A DNA stretch of 64,000 nt from Histoplasma ohiense (Eukaryota; Ascomycota; Eurotiomycetes; Onygenales; Ajellomycetaceae): contig JAEVHH010000003.1 of the NCBI GenBank assembly GCA_017607445.1, forward strand, positions 5,952,001 through 6,016,000. Reading direction: 5' to 3'. The notes under the pieces are model-generated. The model ran no database searches. It had not been told where the DNA came from and saw only the letters and a list, made by a program, of their open reading frames with translations. A program made the position numbers and the translations under genes. This document shows, in pieces, positions 1 to 12,517 of this stretch (within the stretch, counting starts at the first letter, position 1; each line of letters opens with the position of its first letter).

Positions 1-3000
1 AGATTGACCATAACTGAGCTTTTGTGCTTGGGTTTTCGCTGCTCATCATGTTGTCGTTCAAGGATGCCGCCTTGTGAAACGGAGCATGAGAACTTGCTAG
101 GCTTAATTGCCACGGCTCCTCCCATGAAGTCTTGCTTTGTGAGAATTAAGGGCCTCTGCATCATGAGATGCAAGTCGACCCTGGAGAGTTTTCGTCTAGG
201 ATATCAAATAAGTGTTCAAGTCATCCAGGTAGCGAAGCACGCCAGAGAGCTTGTGTTAAATAATAGTGCCTAGGAAAAATACACTATTGGGAGAACTTAG
301 TGGAAAATGTATTCGTGGAAAGATTGATGTTGAATTCGGTCCTTCACAGCTGCTCAGTGATATTCTACTCGGTGAGTCTTGAGGGCGTCCGCGTCTAATC
401 TAAGCTTCGAATATGCTGAAATAACGCTTTCTTGGTCAAAAAGGGTTTACTGGGTTGACTGGGATCAGATCGAGAGGGATCAGCCTCAATGCTGTAAGTT
501 GGAGGGATTCGCTATGTGTAGAGAGTGGGAGAGCGGAAGGCTAAAAATTTCCTTCTTTTCATCAGCTTGAGTTCGATAGCTTGCTCGGAGGTATGTATGT
601 TGCCTCTTCTCGTATCGTACAACCGTTTCTCCTTTTGAGTTTCTCCTTGTTCTAAGATTGAAATGAAACCAAGGGCGCTGGGCGCGCATCGCTGAAACCC
701 TTTGCTCACACAAAATGATTTGCAACCAAGATCGAGACAACTTGAACTCAATTACAGTGTACAGTCGCTCGGAATCCCAATCCACGATCTAGACTGCACC
801 AGCACGATCTGTTTATTTTCCACCCTCCTACTATGGCCTAGCTTGTCGCGCCAGGGCATCTTCCTTCGCGAACAACAAGTCGTCGATGATGTTGCGCTCT
901 GGCGGCTTGTGGCTTATTTACTACCTGGGACCACATGGACAATTTGAGAGCCCATAAAAAGCGCGGAGAATGAAGGGGATGGGATCCATCCGTCGAAGTC
1001 AAGTCGACTGAGATGACATATCTGAGGAACTTGGTTAATGCAGAGTGCAAGTTCGAGGAATATCTTTGAGCTTCTTCTGTCATATTCCCTGTTTCACCTC
1101 TATTTCATCTGTAGGTTCAAGTTTTATTATTTGGCTTGCAATCTTTATTTAGGAGTTAGGTGCAAGTGTTTATATTGTCTGCAGGGGACGCGAATGACTG
1201 TACAAGAATGGTGACAACATATCGCATGCATTGCTGCCATAGGTTATGGTTGCACGTTCAGATGCTTTTCAAAATGCCGAATCTGCACTCGTTCCTGGAG
1301 ACAAATAGTCACTACCTCGTAATAACTGTGGGCCTTGGTAAAGTATATTTCGTAAGGATACGACTCAGAAGCTACCACTTTACGGTGCGCACATCCCCAC
1401 ACCCAGTAACTACTACTCTACCTCGGCGACTCCGGCAAACGCAACTTGCATGACTCTCAGGTACTCCATGAGGGAAATAAAACCAGAAAACCAAGAGAGA
1501 GGCCTTTTGATACAAGATGCGGAGTTCCTGGTGGCTTAGAGATACTCTGGTTTGGAACTATTCGCGCGCGCAGAAAGGGGGGGTTGGTTCCTGGGTCGAT
1601 TGGTTCGTCGAGAGAAATTGGATTTATGTTGTCGTTCCCCTGAGAATGCCCGAGCCCCCCTGCCTACCGCTATTCGAGGCTTCTTTCCCCTGGTGCTAAC
1701 CCCAAACGCGTGAGAACGGTGTTTCCAAGGTTGTCACTCAGCTGGGGCACTTATATCACTCCCCCGCAAGAGCAGTAGAGCTGGTCATGTATGGATTTTT
1801 TAAGAAGAATGCGTTAGGATAGAGTTTTATGCCATCCAGCTGCTGGTAACCTGTACGGGAGGAGTTTGTCAGACCCTGTTTTAAAGGCCAAGGATTTTCT
1901 CGCCAAATTAAGGTTTGGTTAGGTTAAAACTACAGAGTAGCTGCAGAACAATTCTAAAATTATCCTGGGCACGATTATGAAGTTTTTGACAATTGATGCA
2001 AATGCCTCTTGAGGAAATGGATATCGTATGATGAAATGCTTTCTATTATTACTCGTAGTACTAGTATATATCAGGCTCAAAAGAAGGCTTATCACTCATT
2101 AATAGCATCAATTATTTCATCTATCTTATATTAATGCTATAGATAAAGGAAATACTTTTCTTAAGAGAGTTATTATTTAATAAATCGCTTTAGTAAGTTA
2201 GCCAGCCTTCTTATCAACTAAGTGTTTTCCAGAAGTCCACCCACCACACAACTACTGTGTGCCATGGCTCAAGCGCAACTATTTCCATGCAGGGAACCCA
2301 AGCCCTGTGGACACAAAAATCCTAAGGCGGAAAAAGCAAACAGGCGAGAGTCAACACGCAGCTAGCCGACGACCTAGGCAGTAAGTACAATGTACAGGTA
2401 CAACTAGCACCAGTAGCCACGAGCGCAGTCCCACGCACAACACCAAGGCCACAGAGCAGCTTCCTTGTCTGGAAACGAGGCTCAAGTAGCGTGCTTTTTC
2501 TGCCACACAATTGATGGCTGCCCATTGGCTGGCCAACTCAAGGCGGTGAGCCCCCAAACGCGAACTGTGCCTTGATCCAACTTCTTGTCTGTCTCAACGA
2601 CAAAAGGTTTAGATCGGCCGGCAACCCTTGGAGGTCTGGCGTGCACAGCTGGGGAGATGAAGTCCTAAGCGATGAGCTACCCTGGTCGGTAGTCTCTTGT
2701 GCATCTGAAAAGCGAACTTCCCAAGGGCGATGATTGGATCGATTCGCAACGGAGTGTGGTCATAAGTTCGCCGGCTGGATTTCCATCCGAGCAAGGGATC
2801 CAAGCGGGGTTTTGGAACGTGGTTCTTGGGTCCCCCCCCACCTCCTATCACGAAACTTTGGGGCTATTCCACAGGAACCAAAGGTCAACTTCGCAGCACT
2901 GCCTCTGCGCTGGGGAGCGAAGTCGTTTTCTTTCCCCTTCAGTTCACGTCAAGTGGAGGGTAATTATCCGAAGTGAGCAACTCTCGTCACTAGATCCATT

Positions 3001-3748
3001 CCACATGGACGGGAGAGAGTCAGGGCCAGAAATTCGAAGACGCCGCAGAATTGGTCTCGCCACATGATCGACGCCACATGGCGAATATCGCCGGATTGCT
3101 TTGTTGAATTACCTAGTGCAAACTCCAGAGTGCTTGTGTTTTGTGCATGTCCAGGCTGAACGCCACATCGTAACCGGTAGTCATAACTATATTTTTTGCA
3201 CTCCTCAATGAAGATGGGTGTTGACGCCTGCTGGCGGTGGATTTGGGGAGGGGGCCGAGGAGATTGAGCAAACCGATTGCATCTCAAATTGTATTCTTCC
3301 TCAATTTGAAACGCTCAAAGTCATCCTATCCTGCCCGTCGCCATCTGGCCCCCTGCCCAAGGTCCAACCTCAGGGTCCCTACAGGCTTGGCGATTGATGG
3401 TCGTTCTCTGCTTTTCGAGAGAAGCGAACGAGCAGGGTCTGGCTGGTGGGCGAGCCCTCTGTCGCCACTTTGGGATGAGGAGTCGTGCAAAATCTCTTGT
3501 CTGTCTTTGCCTCGGCCCACTCGCGATGCTAGTCGTAGGAGACATTGTCATGGTGCTGAGGGATGGTAATTCAGCGGACGCAACGACGAAAGGTAGCTAT
3601 GTCTTCCTCGCTCGCTGCACCCAGCAGCCGAGTCCTAGGGCGCAGATCCAGACCAGAGTGCCTGCCGGTTGACGCTAAGCGTCAGGGTGTGCTCCTGCAC
3701 CTGCCTGCCTGAGTGGGGTAGCAACCCATCTATACGGAGTGTTTTTTG

Positions 3749-3782
<34 letters not shown>

Positions 3783-4110
3783 CTCAACTGCAAGGAGAGC
3801 AAAATTATGTATCTTGCAGACTAACTTTCAGACACTCGACTAGCGATTCGCACCGACACTAATCATAATAAGAATATGGCCCAATCCATTTGTTCTCGCT
3901 GGCCCCTATCTTCCCTTCCCATTCGTTCCGTTCCTCCTAATCCTCGTCCATCTTAAACCTGGTCAATATCAATCTCATCATTCCCAGGTTAGGTGGGACA
4001 CCTTGACTCTCGCTGAACCCATCAGCACCAAATCGGGAGGAGATCGCATCTTTGTCGAGCTTGGTGAGCTTAGCACTCGATAACTAACGAAAGCGGGCAA
4101 TGTCCATATA
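1..4110. other. Intergenic stretch without a supportable gene
   Basis: All six frames give only short open stretches with no recognisable domain, no convincing exon chain and no codon-like periodicity by eye. The part around 2040-2210 is AT-rich. A 32-base T run sits at 3751-3782. The last ~300 bases are presumably promoter and 5' UTR for the membrane-protein gene that starts at 4111. No tRNA or rRNA was seen. Confidence 0.6.
3751..3782. repeat. Poly-T homopolymer, 32 nt
   Basis: An uninterrupted run of T about 330 bases upstream of the membrane-protein start codon. Such T/A tracts are common in fungal intergenic DNA and can be nucleosome-excluding. Its length may be inaccurate in an assembly. 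Confidence 0.9.
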
Positions 4111-5617
4111 ATGACGGACGATTCCCAACAACGCGCCGAACTGGGCGTGGTTCTTGCGCTTCCTGTGATCGCGGGCTTCTCCCTAGGGTTGCGTCTGTTT
4201 GGAAGGAAGGTCTCGCGGTATTCGTTCGGATGGGGTGAGTAAAGCAAGCACCAGTGGAATGGATTTTCGTTGGTAGATGATCGGATTTTTGCTAATTTCA
4301 TGGTAGATGACTATCTCATTATAATGGCAATGGTTGGTGTTTGACGAGAAGAGCCAGCGAGAAATAGCAAAGCAAGTACTAACAGCGGACGTCTAGGTCT
4401 TCAGCATCGTGCATTGCGTTGTCTGTTGGTACTGTGAGTAGATTCAATTCACGTTGGATTTTGGCCTTTTGCTGACTGGAAGCAATGTAGATGTCAAGAC
4501 TAATTATGTTGGAATCCCCTTCGCTGATGTGCCTCCGATGGACAAGCGTCCCCTAGCAGACCTGCAGGTGGCCAGAAAAGTGAGCTTTATCTCTAGAATC
4601 GGCCAGGAAGAAATTTGCTAAACCCTTGTGGTAGTGGGCATTTGCGAACCAGGTTATATACACCGTTTGCCTGCCGACTGTAAAAGCCTCGACCCTCATC
4701 TTCATGTCTCGGCTCGAGCCCGGGTCCAAGCACGTCGTGCGCTACCTCTGGTCTGTGTTTGCGCTCAACTTAGCCATTCTTGTTATTGCCGAACTCGTCA
4801 TCATTTTCCAGTGCAAGCCTATCAAGCTCGCTTGGTCCGTGCCGGCACCCGGCATGAATTTCAGCTGTATCGACTACGGAGTTTTTTTCCTGTGGGGCAC
4901 CATCACTACCATCGTGACAGATTTCCTTGTTCTTGCTGTTCCCTGCCTCATCACCTATAAGTTGCAATTGAAACGGAGACGCAAGATTGCAGTCATGGTC
5001 CTCCTCGGTCTTGGAGTGATGTAAGTACTGTCAATGAACAAGTCCCTCAATCTGGAACCATGACTAAACGGTTTGGTGTATGCAGTGTCACGATTGTCAG
5101 TTTCTGGCGTCTTGTCCAGTTCATCCAAACCGTGTACACCGGCGTAGACCCTTCCAAGCCGATCGGGAACTTTGGTTTTTCGGCTTCGTCACTTGAAGTT
5201 AACATCGCCATCATCTGCGCGTGCGGGCCCGGGATTAAGCCCGTGCTCAAACGCTACGTACCATTCATTCTAGGCACTTCAACCAGTGACACGCGCACAC
5301 ACACCTACGGGAACACTGGATATGCGACCCACGGGACCCAATTAAAGTCACACATCGAGGACGACGGCATGTTTGAGATGGGTGCCGAGGCGCGACACCA
5401 GATCGACGTGCAAGGCGGGTCCACGAACCTTACCCAGACCGACAAATTCGGTTTAGGACCTAGCATATCCGACAGCGACGAGGACCGTATAATGGACAAA
5501 ACTGGCATTGTGCGCACCACGGATGTATCGATCAACTACCACAACGAGCGAATTCGAAACAGTCCCCGTCAATCGGACCGAGACGGAAAGACCTCCAGTG
5601 TGGATAGTCTCGTCTAG
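4111..5617 (+). CDS. Rhodopsin-domain (PTH11-related) integral membrane protein, 6 exons
   Basis: The spliced model has exons 4111-4234, 4307-4332, 4397-4433, 4491-4579, 4635-5020 and 5086-5617. All junctions are GT-AG and phases agree, giving 397 aa. The protein matches the fungal seven-helix 'rhodopsin domain' membrane family related to PTH11 receptors. Visible hallmarks are a first helix (GVVLALPVIAGFSLGLRL), the DDYLIIMAM helix, CWYYVKTNYVGIPFADVP, a Lys-containing helix (PTVKASTLIFMSRL), a Cys-bearing loop with CKPIKLAW, the WGTITTIVTDFLVLAVPCLIT helix (WGT to ITT to VPCL), the RRRKIAVMVLLGLG helix and the FSASSLEVNIAIICACGPGIKP helix region. A hydrophilic tail of ~120 residues follows. 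No retinal-binding Lys is implied; the family name is structural. It is probably a plasma-membrane sensor or GPCR-like protein of unknown ligand. The small second and third exons make automatic models prone to error. Confidence 0.88.
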
Positions 5618-8600
5618 GCCGCGCCCCCTCTTCCCTTCTTTATTCCATTCTCCTTTGAAAAACGGCTAAGGGACTTTTGTTATAACAAGAAGCTGAAGGA
5701 TCCTAGGTGTATTTTTTTTAATTTTTTTATTTTTATTTTATTTTTATTTTTATTTTTTTTTAAATTTCTCTCCCTTCCCGAAAATGTGGCAACAATGCTA
5801 GCGAAAACCGTCATGAATTACTTCCCGCATTGTATACGACATTTCGCGTTAACTTGAATATACGTTGGTGGAATCGATGACCGCGATCCCACGTTATCCC
5901 GATATGGCTGGCCAGGAGAGCAGTATCTTCAAGTCGTTTCTAGCAGCGGGCGTTCTTGTAGAGAGTATGATATAAGGGGCCACCCAATGCGTTTTTGATA
6001 TGCGGCCTCACCGTCGAGGCTCTGAATTATGTCTTCCATCATGGTGATCTATGCATAGGGATAGCCAAGCGCTGTGTATAATCATTGAGTTTGTGGGACG
6101 GGAGAGGAGTGAATAGGAGGTCGTAAGGGCGTTGTTAATCCTGAATCCCATATACTTCTTTTACAATATTAGGGCTCGAGAAACCCCCTATTTCCCTCTT
6201 TCAATCATCTGAAGTATCGCGTGTATTCGAATCAAGTTTTTCCATAATATCGACTGCACCTGACTGTATATCCCGTGACTTTGCTTTGTGCTGAGCCATA
6301 TTCCTTGTCAACGCGCTCGATTGTCTGAGGAGATCACTGACGGTCTTCACATATCATGATTACTATTCTGCATTCATTGTAGTGGGATGCTTGAAGTCCG
6401 TCCCTAGGTAGCGGCCGGCCAGCAAGCAATCAAGCAATACATCTTAGAATCGGAGGTAATGTATATCTCCGTTTGCACTTTGTTTTGGACTTGCCTTGTT
6501 TTGGTTTCCAGAAGCATCTATCGATATTTTCCTCATTTGCGATCTATCTTAGGCCGCAACCAGTTCTTGGTATAGGCGAACCATATTTCCAAAATGATAC
6601 TGTCGTGCTGATGATAATATATATATATATATAATGAATTAATTATTGTTGTTGTTTTAATCAATTTATTACTGTTCTTTCACTATTGCAATTATTACTA
6701 CTATAAATTCTTAATACTGGCTACTTCTTTCCTATAGTTAGAGCAGATGTCGTGGTAGTAATTTGATAAAGTGAGTAGATTGGTAAAGTGAAGTTGATGA
6801 AATAATAAGCAACTTCTGATTTTTATTTTTTTTTTATTTTTGCTATGATAATCTATGAAATCTTTCTTTTTCTCTTCTCTTCAGTTCTCAATACATCGTT
6901 AAATTCAATAGTATATACCAGTTCTAGTAACTTTAGTGTGCTTGTAGATTGATTGATTTTCTTCATCAAGTAGTTAGAGCTTATTAAGTTCAAGTTAATT
7001 AGTTAATCATCCATTTCTCATATATTTATAATAACATCGCACTTCTGATTTAATCTCATCAGTTCTTAGAGCTTTTATCACTTCTCTTTTAATCTTCTTG
7101 ATGGAGGTAGAAGGTTAATTGTAACTTCTGGTGTCTAGCGTTCAATGAGGCTACCAACAAAGCTTGATTACTAGTTAATTGATAGGTGAGATTTTTATAG
7201 TTAGAGTATGTTCCTAGTTCTAACTCTGACTTCTCTCTCTCAGGTACCAATGAGCCCCATATTTGAAGTTACTGATCAATGGCATTGATCATTGTATACC
7301 AATATTAGTATTCTCATTCAATCTTATTATAACCCCCTCCCTTCAAACATTCATAAAATGAACCACAAAGCAGTTTCACGAGCGGTGATAATGACGATCT
7401 GAATAAGCAATTGGTCTCAAATTATCCTGAGACTCCTACAAGACATGAAATCAGTTCATATATTCTGGGGCTCGTATTGGCTTTCCAATGTTCCCTATGA
7501 GAGAATCCTTCAAAGAGAAATTACATCCGAGAGAAACTGGCCCCCCAGCAGAGGCGACCGCCATACCTGAGCCTTAAGCGCCATGGCGAGGGCCACCCAG
7601 GAGCGGTAGCAAGGTTGCCGCCGGACTATTAATACCTCTCTTATCATCGAACCGGGTCAGTGTGATGTTGTGCAGATGGCCAAGGCGGAGGCGGCGGCGG
7701 CGGCTCGGATTTTCTTCTTCATCAGGTACCTGGAGGGTTAAACTTCTCTCGGGCGTTTGAGAGAGCGGGTGAGAAGCACAGCCAAGTGGCCTGCAAGGGT
7801 TTCACGGCATCAGCAGCACGCAAAAATAAACATGGATATGGGCCAAACAGAGGGACGATACACTGACGATGCGCTGGTGCTAGTCGGCAGCTAGCCATCT
7901 TGGCGATCGCAGCAGGCTCAAGGTTCCACTGGGCTGAAGCTCTGGGCGCATCGTTGCCGAAAGACGGCGTTTCAACTTCGGGCAGCTTCCACTGTCCAGT
8001 CGAACAACGGCGTTTCGACCTTGAACTCTCTCTTATCCTGCTCTCCACTCTGAGAAGAGATCATTCTGCAACACCGGCTGGTTTTGACCGCCATTTTCTG
8101 GCTAACAAGATGCTTTTATTGGCAGTTAGGCTTTCTGGCTTTGTTTCATCTCTCTTTCTCTGGCTTCTGAAGAATGGAAATTTCGCGCCCGAGAAAAACG
8201 GGGTGCCAGCGAGATGCGTTCTAGTCACTGCCAAACTGGAAAATGAGAATGCGAATCAAAATAATGAAACGCCATGAAGATGTCTTCATGCTAAGCGCTT
8301 GGTCAGGGGAAGCTTTCAGTTTCTAAATTGGGTCGTTTCGACAAAGACGCCGCTGGTCCATCGTAGCTAAAGGCTCGGAATAGGGTCCCTCTTTGCAAAG
8401 CACTTAGCTTTCAAAGGGAGTGTATTAATACTCGCAATGCCCATTCAATTGTGGCCGTTTCTATCTTTCTTTTACCACGTTCATTTTCTCCTTTGACATT
8501 TCTTCCCTTTTTCTTGGTAGTTTTCTTTGGAGCATTGGCACCACTCGTTTGGGCTTCCGCATCTTTTTTTGTAATATTTTTTGATATACTTGACCTGTCA

Positions 8601-8732
8601 CTCGCTGGTGCTGAGTCTTCCATTCACCGAATCGCTTCTGGTATGCGATATATCTCATTTATTTACGTTTCTCTCTCTTGATATCATATCATACTCTGTT
8701 TTTCAGCTCCTGCAAGGTTTGCCTCAATCGCC
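5618..8732. other. Long intergenic region, partly AT-rich
   Basis: The T/A-rich stretch at 5709-5762 follows the membrane-protein stop and may hold its 3' UTR. About 6600-7330 is strongly AT-rich, with an (AT)n run at 6619-6634, and looks like degraded repeat, though no coding remnant could be read. Around 7683-7706 there is a short GGC-rich run. The open frames at 7722-8277 and 8411-8681 have low-complexity or random-looking translations and overlap on both strands, so no gene is called. The last few hundred bases are likely promoter and leader of the CFEM gene. Confidence 0.55.
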
Positions 8733-11546
8733 ATGAAAACTACACTCAGTGTAGTTGCGATTCTTGCTACGGCAGTTCAGCAAACAAGTGCCACGGTAGG
8801 TATTCCCTTTTTAGCTGCGCGATTCCTCCGGGTATCAGAAACTGACCACTGTGGGTAGTTTTCTTGGGATACAAATAAATACTTCCCGAATCCCTCCAAC
8901 TGTGATAACAAATGTACGGACAACCAGAAGTCTGGGTTCGACTGGAAGGGTCTCGGACTTGGGTCTTTCTCTTCATTCGGTGACTTTGACTTCTCAGGAT
9001 TCACATGTGGCAATCGAAAGCCATCTAAGAGCAACTTCCAGGTAACATACGCCTTAAACGTGCTAACGTTGCCATGCTAAGCTTGATTTTCTAACCTCAA
9101 TTATAGAGCAAATGCGTTGAAGGCAAAGTATTGAAAGGCATCACAAATGGCAGCCCGGAAATCTCATACCGAAAATCCGACGGCTTCTCAATCACTTCGT
9201 TCCAGATCACCGTCGACAAGGACACAGATATCGCCTTTGTGTATTCCATGCCGGATGGCTCGAGCTGCAAACACACCACTCCCTGCTCGCAGGGCGGCTC
9301 AGAGGTGCAAAATACACAATGCGGAGGGGCAGTGTCCGTAAGATTCGGCCTCCCTAAGTACAGCGAGCTGGATGATTGTGGTTTCGCAATTCACAAAATC
9401 AACTTCGACTGCGGCCCCCCCGACATCCCCAGCAAGCCTGTAGTGGTACCCACGGATGAAAATTTGTCGTACCCCATTAGCTCCCCCCCGGATCGTGAGT
9501 CGGAAGGTCAATCATATCCTGTATCTTTGACCCCAACTGCCCAGTTACCAGAATCGTCAATTGCACCAACATCTACCGAATCATACCCTGTGGAAATTCC
9601 TCCGGGAACTCCGTCTGAAACAAGTCCTGGAGCTACATCGGGACTGCCTTCGGGATCTTATCCTGCGGGAACTCCTTCGGGAACTCTCTCTCAAACGTAT
9701 CCTTCTGGAGCCACTCCAGGATTCCCTTCAGAAATATACCCTTCAGGATCTTCTTCGGGAATTCCATCTGAAACATCTCCTGGAGCTACACCAGGACTTC
9801 CTCCGGGATCTTATCCTGCGGGGACTCCCCCGGGAACTCCGTCTGAAACAAGTCCTGGAGCTACCCCCGGACTTCCTTCAGAAATATACCCTTCAGGATC
9901 TTCGGGAATTCCATCTGAAACAGCTCCTGGAGCTACACCGGGAACTCTCTCTCAAACGTATCCTCCAGGCGCCACACCGTCAGAAAACACACCTCCGGGG
10001 AGCACACCCCCAGAAACAACTCCCGTTGGGACTGCTCCTCCGGTGGTCACTCTTCCAGACGTAACTCCGGGAGGAACTCCATATCCAACGGAGGCTATCT
10101 CTTACTCCACCTCCACAGTCTTTACCACATCCATCATCACTATTACCCACTGTGGCCCAGAGGTTCCTTCATGTCCTGCCGACTCTACTGAGGTTGTCAC
10201 TTCTACGATCGCTATCTCAACCACAATATGTCCAGTAACTATCACACCAACATCGCCCGATTCAATCGTTACTGGCCCAATCCCTACCAGCCCAACCCCA
10301 GCGTATCCTACCCCTACAAGCCCTGCAGGATCTACCACTCCACCGATACCGACTGTTCCAAACCCTGACACTTTAACCTATCCAGTTGGCGAATCTACAG
10401 CGACACTGCCCGGCTCGAGTGCATTGCCAGTCACACAACCCCATCCGTCAGATCTGACTGTCACCGAAATGTGAGTATCCCCTTTTCCTTCATTGTATTC
10501 ATGCTTCGAAAAATTGGGACTAAGGGCGCAAATAAAATCCATATAGTACATATACTACTGTTACTACTTGCCCAGTGACAGGAACGATCACCTCTGGCAC
10601 TACAGAAATAACATATACTACTAATACGGTTTCTACTATTACGGTGACCACTACTGGTACTGTGTGTCCAGGATGCTCTGTTCCTCCTCCATCTGATTCA
10701 TCCGGCATTTCCTACCCCACGGGTTTACCAACGCCACCCAACACATATCCAGCTCCATCAGAATCAGCAGCACCTTCTTCGCCGTCAGCCTTCCCAGTTA
10801 CAAATCCACCTGGTCCTTCAACTCCTGCCTTACCGCCAGCTATCCCCATCGAAGCTCCCTGCCCCAAAGTACTGCCACAATGTCTGAATACTTGGCTCAA
10901 TTTGGTTCCAAAATGCAACTCGAACAGCGACATTAGCTGCTTCTGCCCTTCCTCCAAATTCACGTCTGCGGTAATCGCATGTATCCAGTCCTGGGGTGCT
11001 TCTGATGATGAAATTCAATCTTCTCTCTCCTATTTCGCTGGCATCTGTGCTGCAGACGTCCCGAAAAATCCTGGTATCATTACCGCAATCCCGTCGACAA
11101 TTACCCTAACCCCACCGCCAGCGGCAACACCACCAGCAGCTCGAACCGGCGGCAACACCCTCATTACCCCTCCACCCCAGGCCCCTCGCACTGAAATTAC
11201 CGTTTCTCAAGTGATATCATACTCCGCTGCTGAACCTACCACCCGTACTACCATAGTCACAGTCCCACAGGTACAGTTCGTCACTGAAACTATTCCTGGT
11301 GCAGCCACCGGTAAATACGTGGGGTTGGTTCAAGGCACTGCACTTCCTGAAGAGGTTCCGACATATGCCCCATTAGCATACCCCGCCGCCGCCCAGCCTT
11401 CAACCTTCGCCACGATTTCAGTCTCGCCAACAGGAAACCCAACTCCTAATCCCTATATTGGAACTGGAGATGCTTTGTCAAGGTCGATTCCATCCGCCGT
11501 GTGGATCATTTCTTCTATTACCATTTTTATGGGTATTTTGCAGTAG
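8733..11546 (+). CDS. GPI-anchored CFEM-domain cell-wall protein, 4 exons
   Basis: Exons are 8733-8795, 8859-9041, 9107-10470 and 10547-11546, all GT-AG with consistent phase, giving 869 aa. The start begins a signal peptide (MKTTLSVVAILATAVQQTSA). A Cys-rich N-terminal domain follows (FSWDTNKYFPNPSNCDNKC ... YSMPDGSSCKHTTPCSQGG ... NTQCGG), of the type seen in fungal GPI-CFEM proteins. Next comes a long Pro/Ser/Thr/Gly repeat region, Thr-rich blocks containing ITYTTNT-like motifs, and a CFEM-type module (APCPKVLPQCLNTW ... KCNSNSDISCFC ... VIACI ... FAGICA). Only seven cysteines are obvious in that module, one fewer than the canonical eight. The C-terminus ends with a hydrophobic tail (VWIISSITIFMGILQ) suited to GPI attachment. 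It probably acts at the wall or plasma membrane, in heme/iron acquisition or wall structure; CFEM proteins elsewhere do both. Glycosylation-rich and repeat-length variable. Confidence 0.87.
9590..10035 (+). repeat. In-frame degenerate Pro/Ser/Thr/Gly repeat inside the CFEM protein
   Basis: Imperfect units of about 10-13 residues, for example PSETSPGATPGLPP, GSYPAGTPPGT and PSEIYPSGSS, recur in blocks. A larger composite unit (SETSPGAT to PSG to PAGT) repeats at about 9606-9700, 9770-9840 and 9840-9910. Copies stay in frame. This is typical of adhesin-like stalk regions and likely to vary in length between strains. Confidence 0.85.
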
Positions 11547-12517
11547 ATTTGAAAAATTTGCCATACCAGCAGCTTGTAGGGCTAATTCCCCCTATTTATC
11601 TGATACGCTTCGTCATTCCTCTCACTTTCCCGTTTGACTTTGTATCTTTTTCTTTATTATACATACGGTTGAACATATTTCATATTTTCTTTCTAGTTGC
11701 ATCTATTGCGGGCACTATTTCTCTTGAAAACAATATTTTTTTTACGCACGGGTTATGCCATTTCTTTACGTGAAACATATCTGTTTGGCCAATATAGCAT
11801 GGTTTTCTCTCTTCAGAAGTCCCCCATCCCCCTCCCCCCCTTTTTTTTTCTCTCCCGCATTGGCAGTCTATGAATGAATACATTCCTCGCAAAACAATAT
11901 AGAAGTTATGCAGGTATGCTATGCTAAGAATAATAGAGTAGTTGAGAATCGGTATGAGCTATGGTGCCCTTATGTTAGCATGTATTACACGTATTAAACC
12001 ATAGTCAAGAAGTTCCCTGTCTCCTCCTGATATCTGGATTCGATATTGCCCCTTATGCGCGCCACTCAACAGAGGAATATATATAATATAACACTCATAT
12101 CTTGACATATTGTGGCTCGATTGGTAATTTTTACAGTCAATGAGCTCCTCTACCCGCCGCACATTCGGTCCCCTACTCTATCGATACAGACTAGAGGCCA
12201 ACTCTCGTGTAACAAGGCACTTGCCACAATCGCTTATTCTTCTTGGTCCAAGATATCCACTAGAAAATTAGAGTCGGGGTGCTGGCAGGAAGGCGCAGAA
12301 TAGATTGAAAATGGAATCGTTTACTCATTTAATGTACTGTACAGTACGTTGCTCTAAGGATATGAAAAACGACTTAGACTGGGCATCCGTTTGCGCATGA
12401 AAGAAATCGTAAGAAACACTGCGCCCACCGCCAACGAGCATGGGAAACAGTTTCAAAATAATTCATAGAATACATTAAAGTCATAAAGAAGCATTTTGCT
12501 CCTGGCCTTAGTTCGCC
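11547..12517. other. Convergent intergenic region between CFEM and oxygenase genes
   Basis: This is the 3' flank of both neighbouring genes, which are transcribed toward each other. It has a pyrimidine-rich patch (11812-11855, C runs followed by T runs). No coding signal was seen. Polyadenylation signals of both genes presumably lie here but are not individually identifiable. Confidence 0.5.

Noticed and set aside
3978..4301. 107-codon minus-strand frame overlapping the first exon of the membrane protein
   Set aside because: It is antisense to an exon whose reading frame is fixed by conserved rhodopsin-domain motifs.
7722..8277. Overlapping frames on both strands (108 and 125 codons)
   Set aside because: No domain, no agreement with splice sites, overlap on opposite strands. 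Likely chance.
9561..10064. 167-codon Leu/Arg-rich frame in the CFEM repeat region
   Set aside because: It is a shifted-frame shadow of the Pro/Ser/Thr repeats of the wall protein, whose own frame is supported by signal peptide, domains and splice phases.
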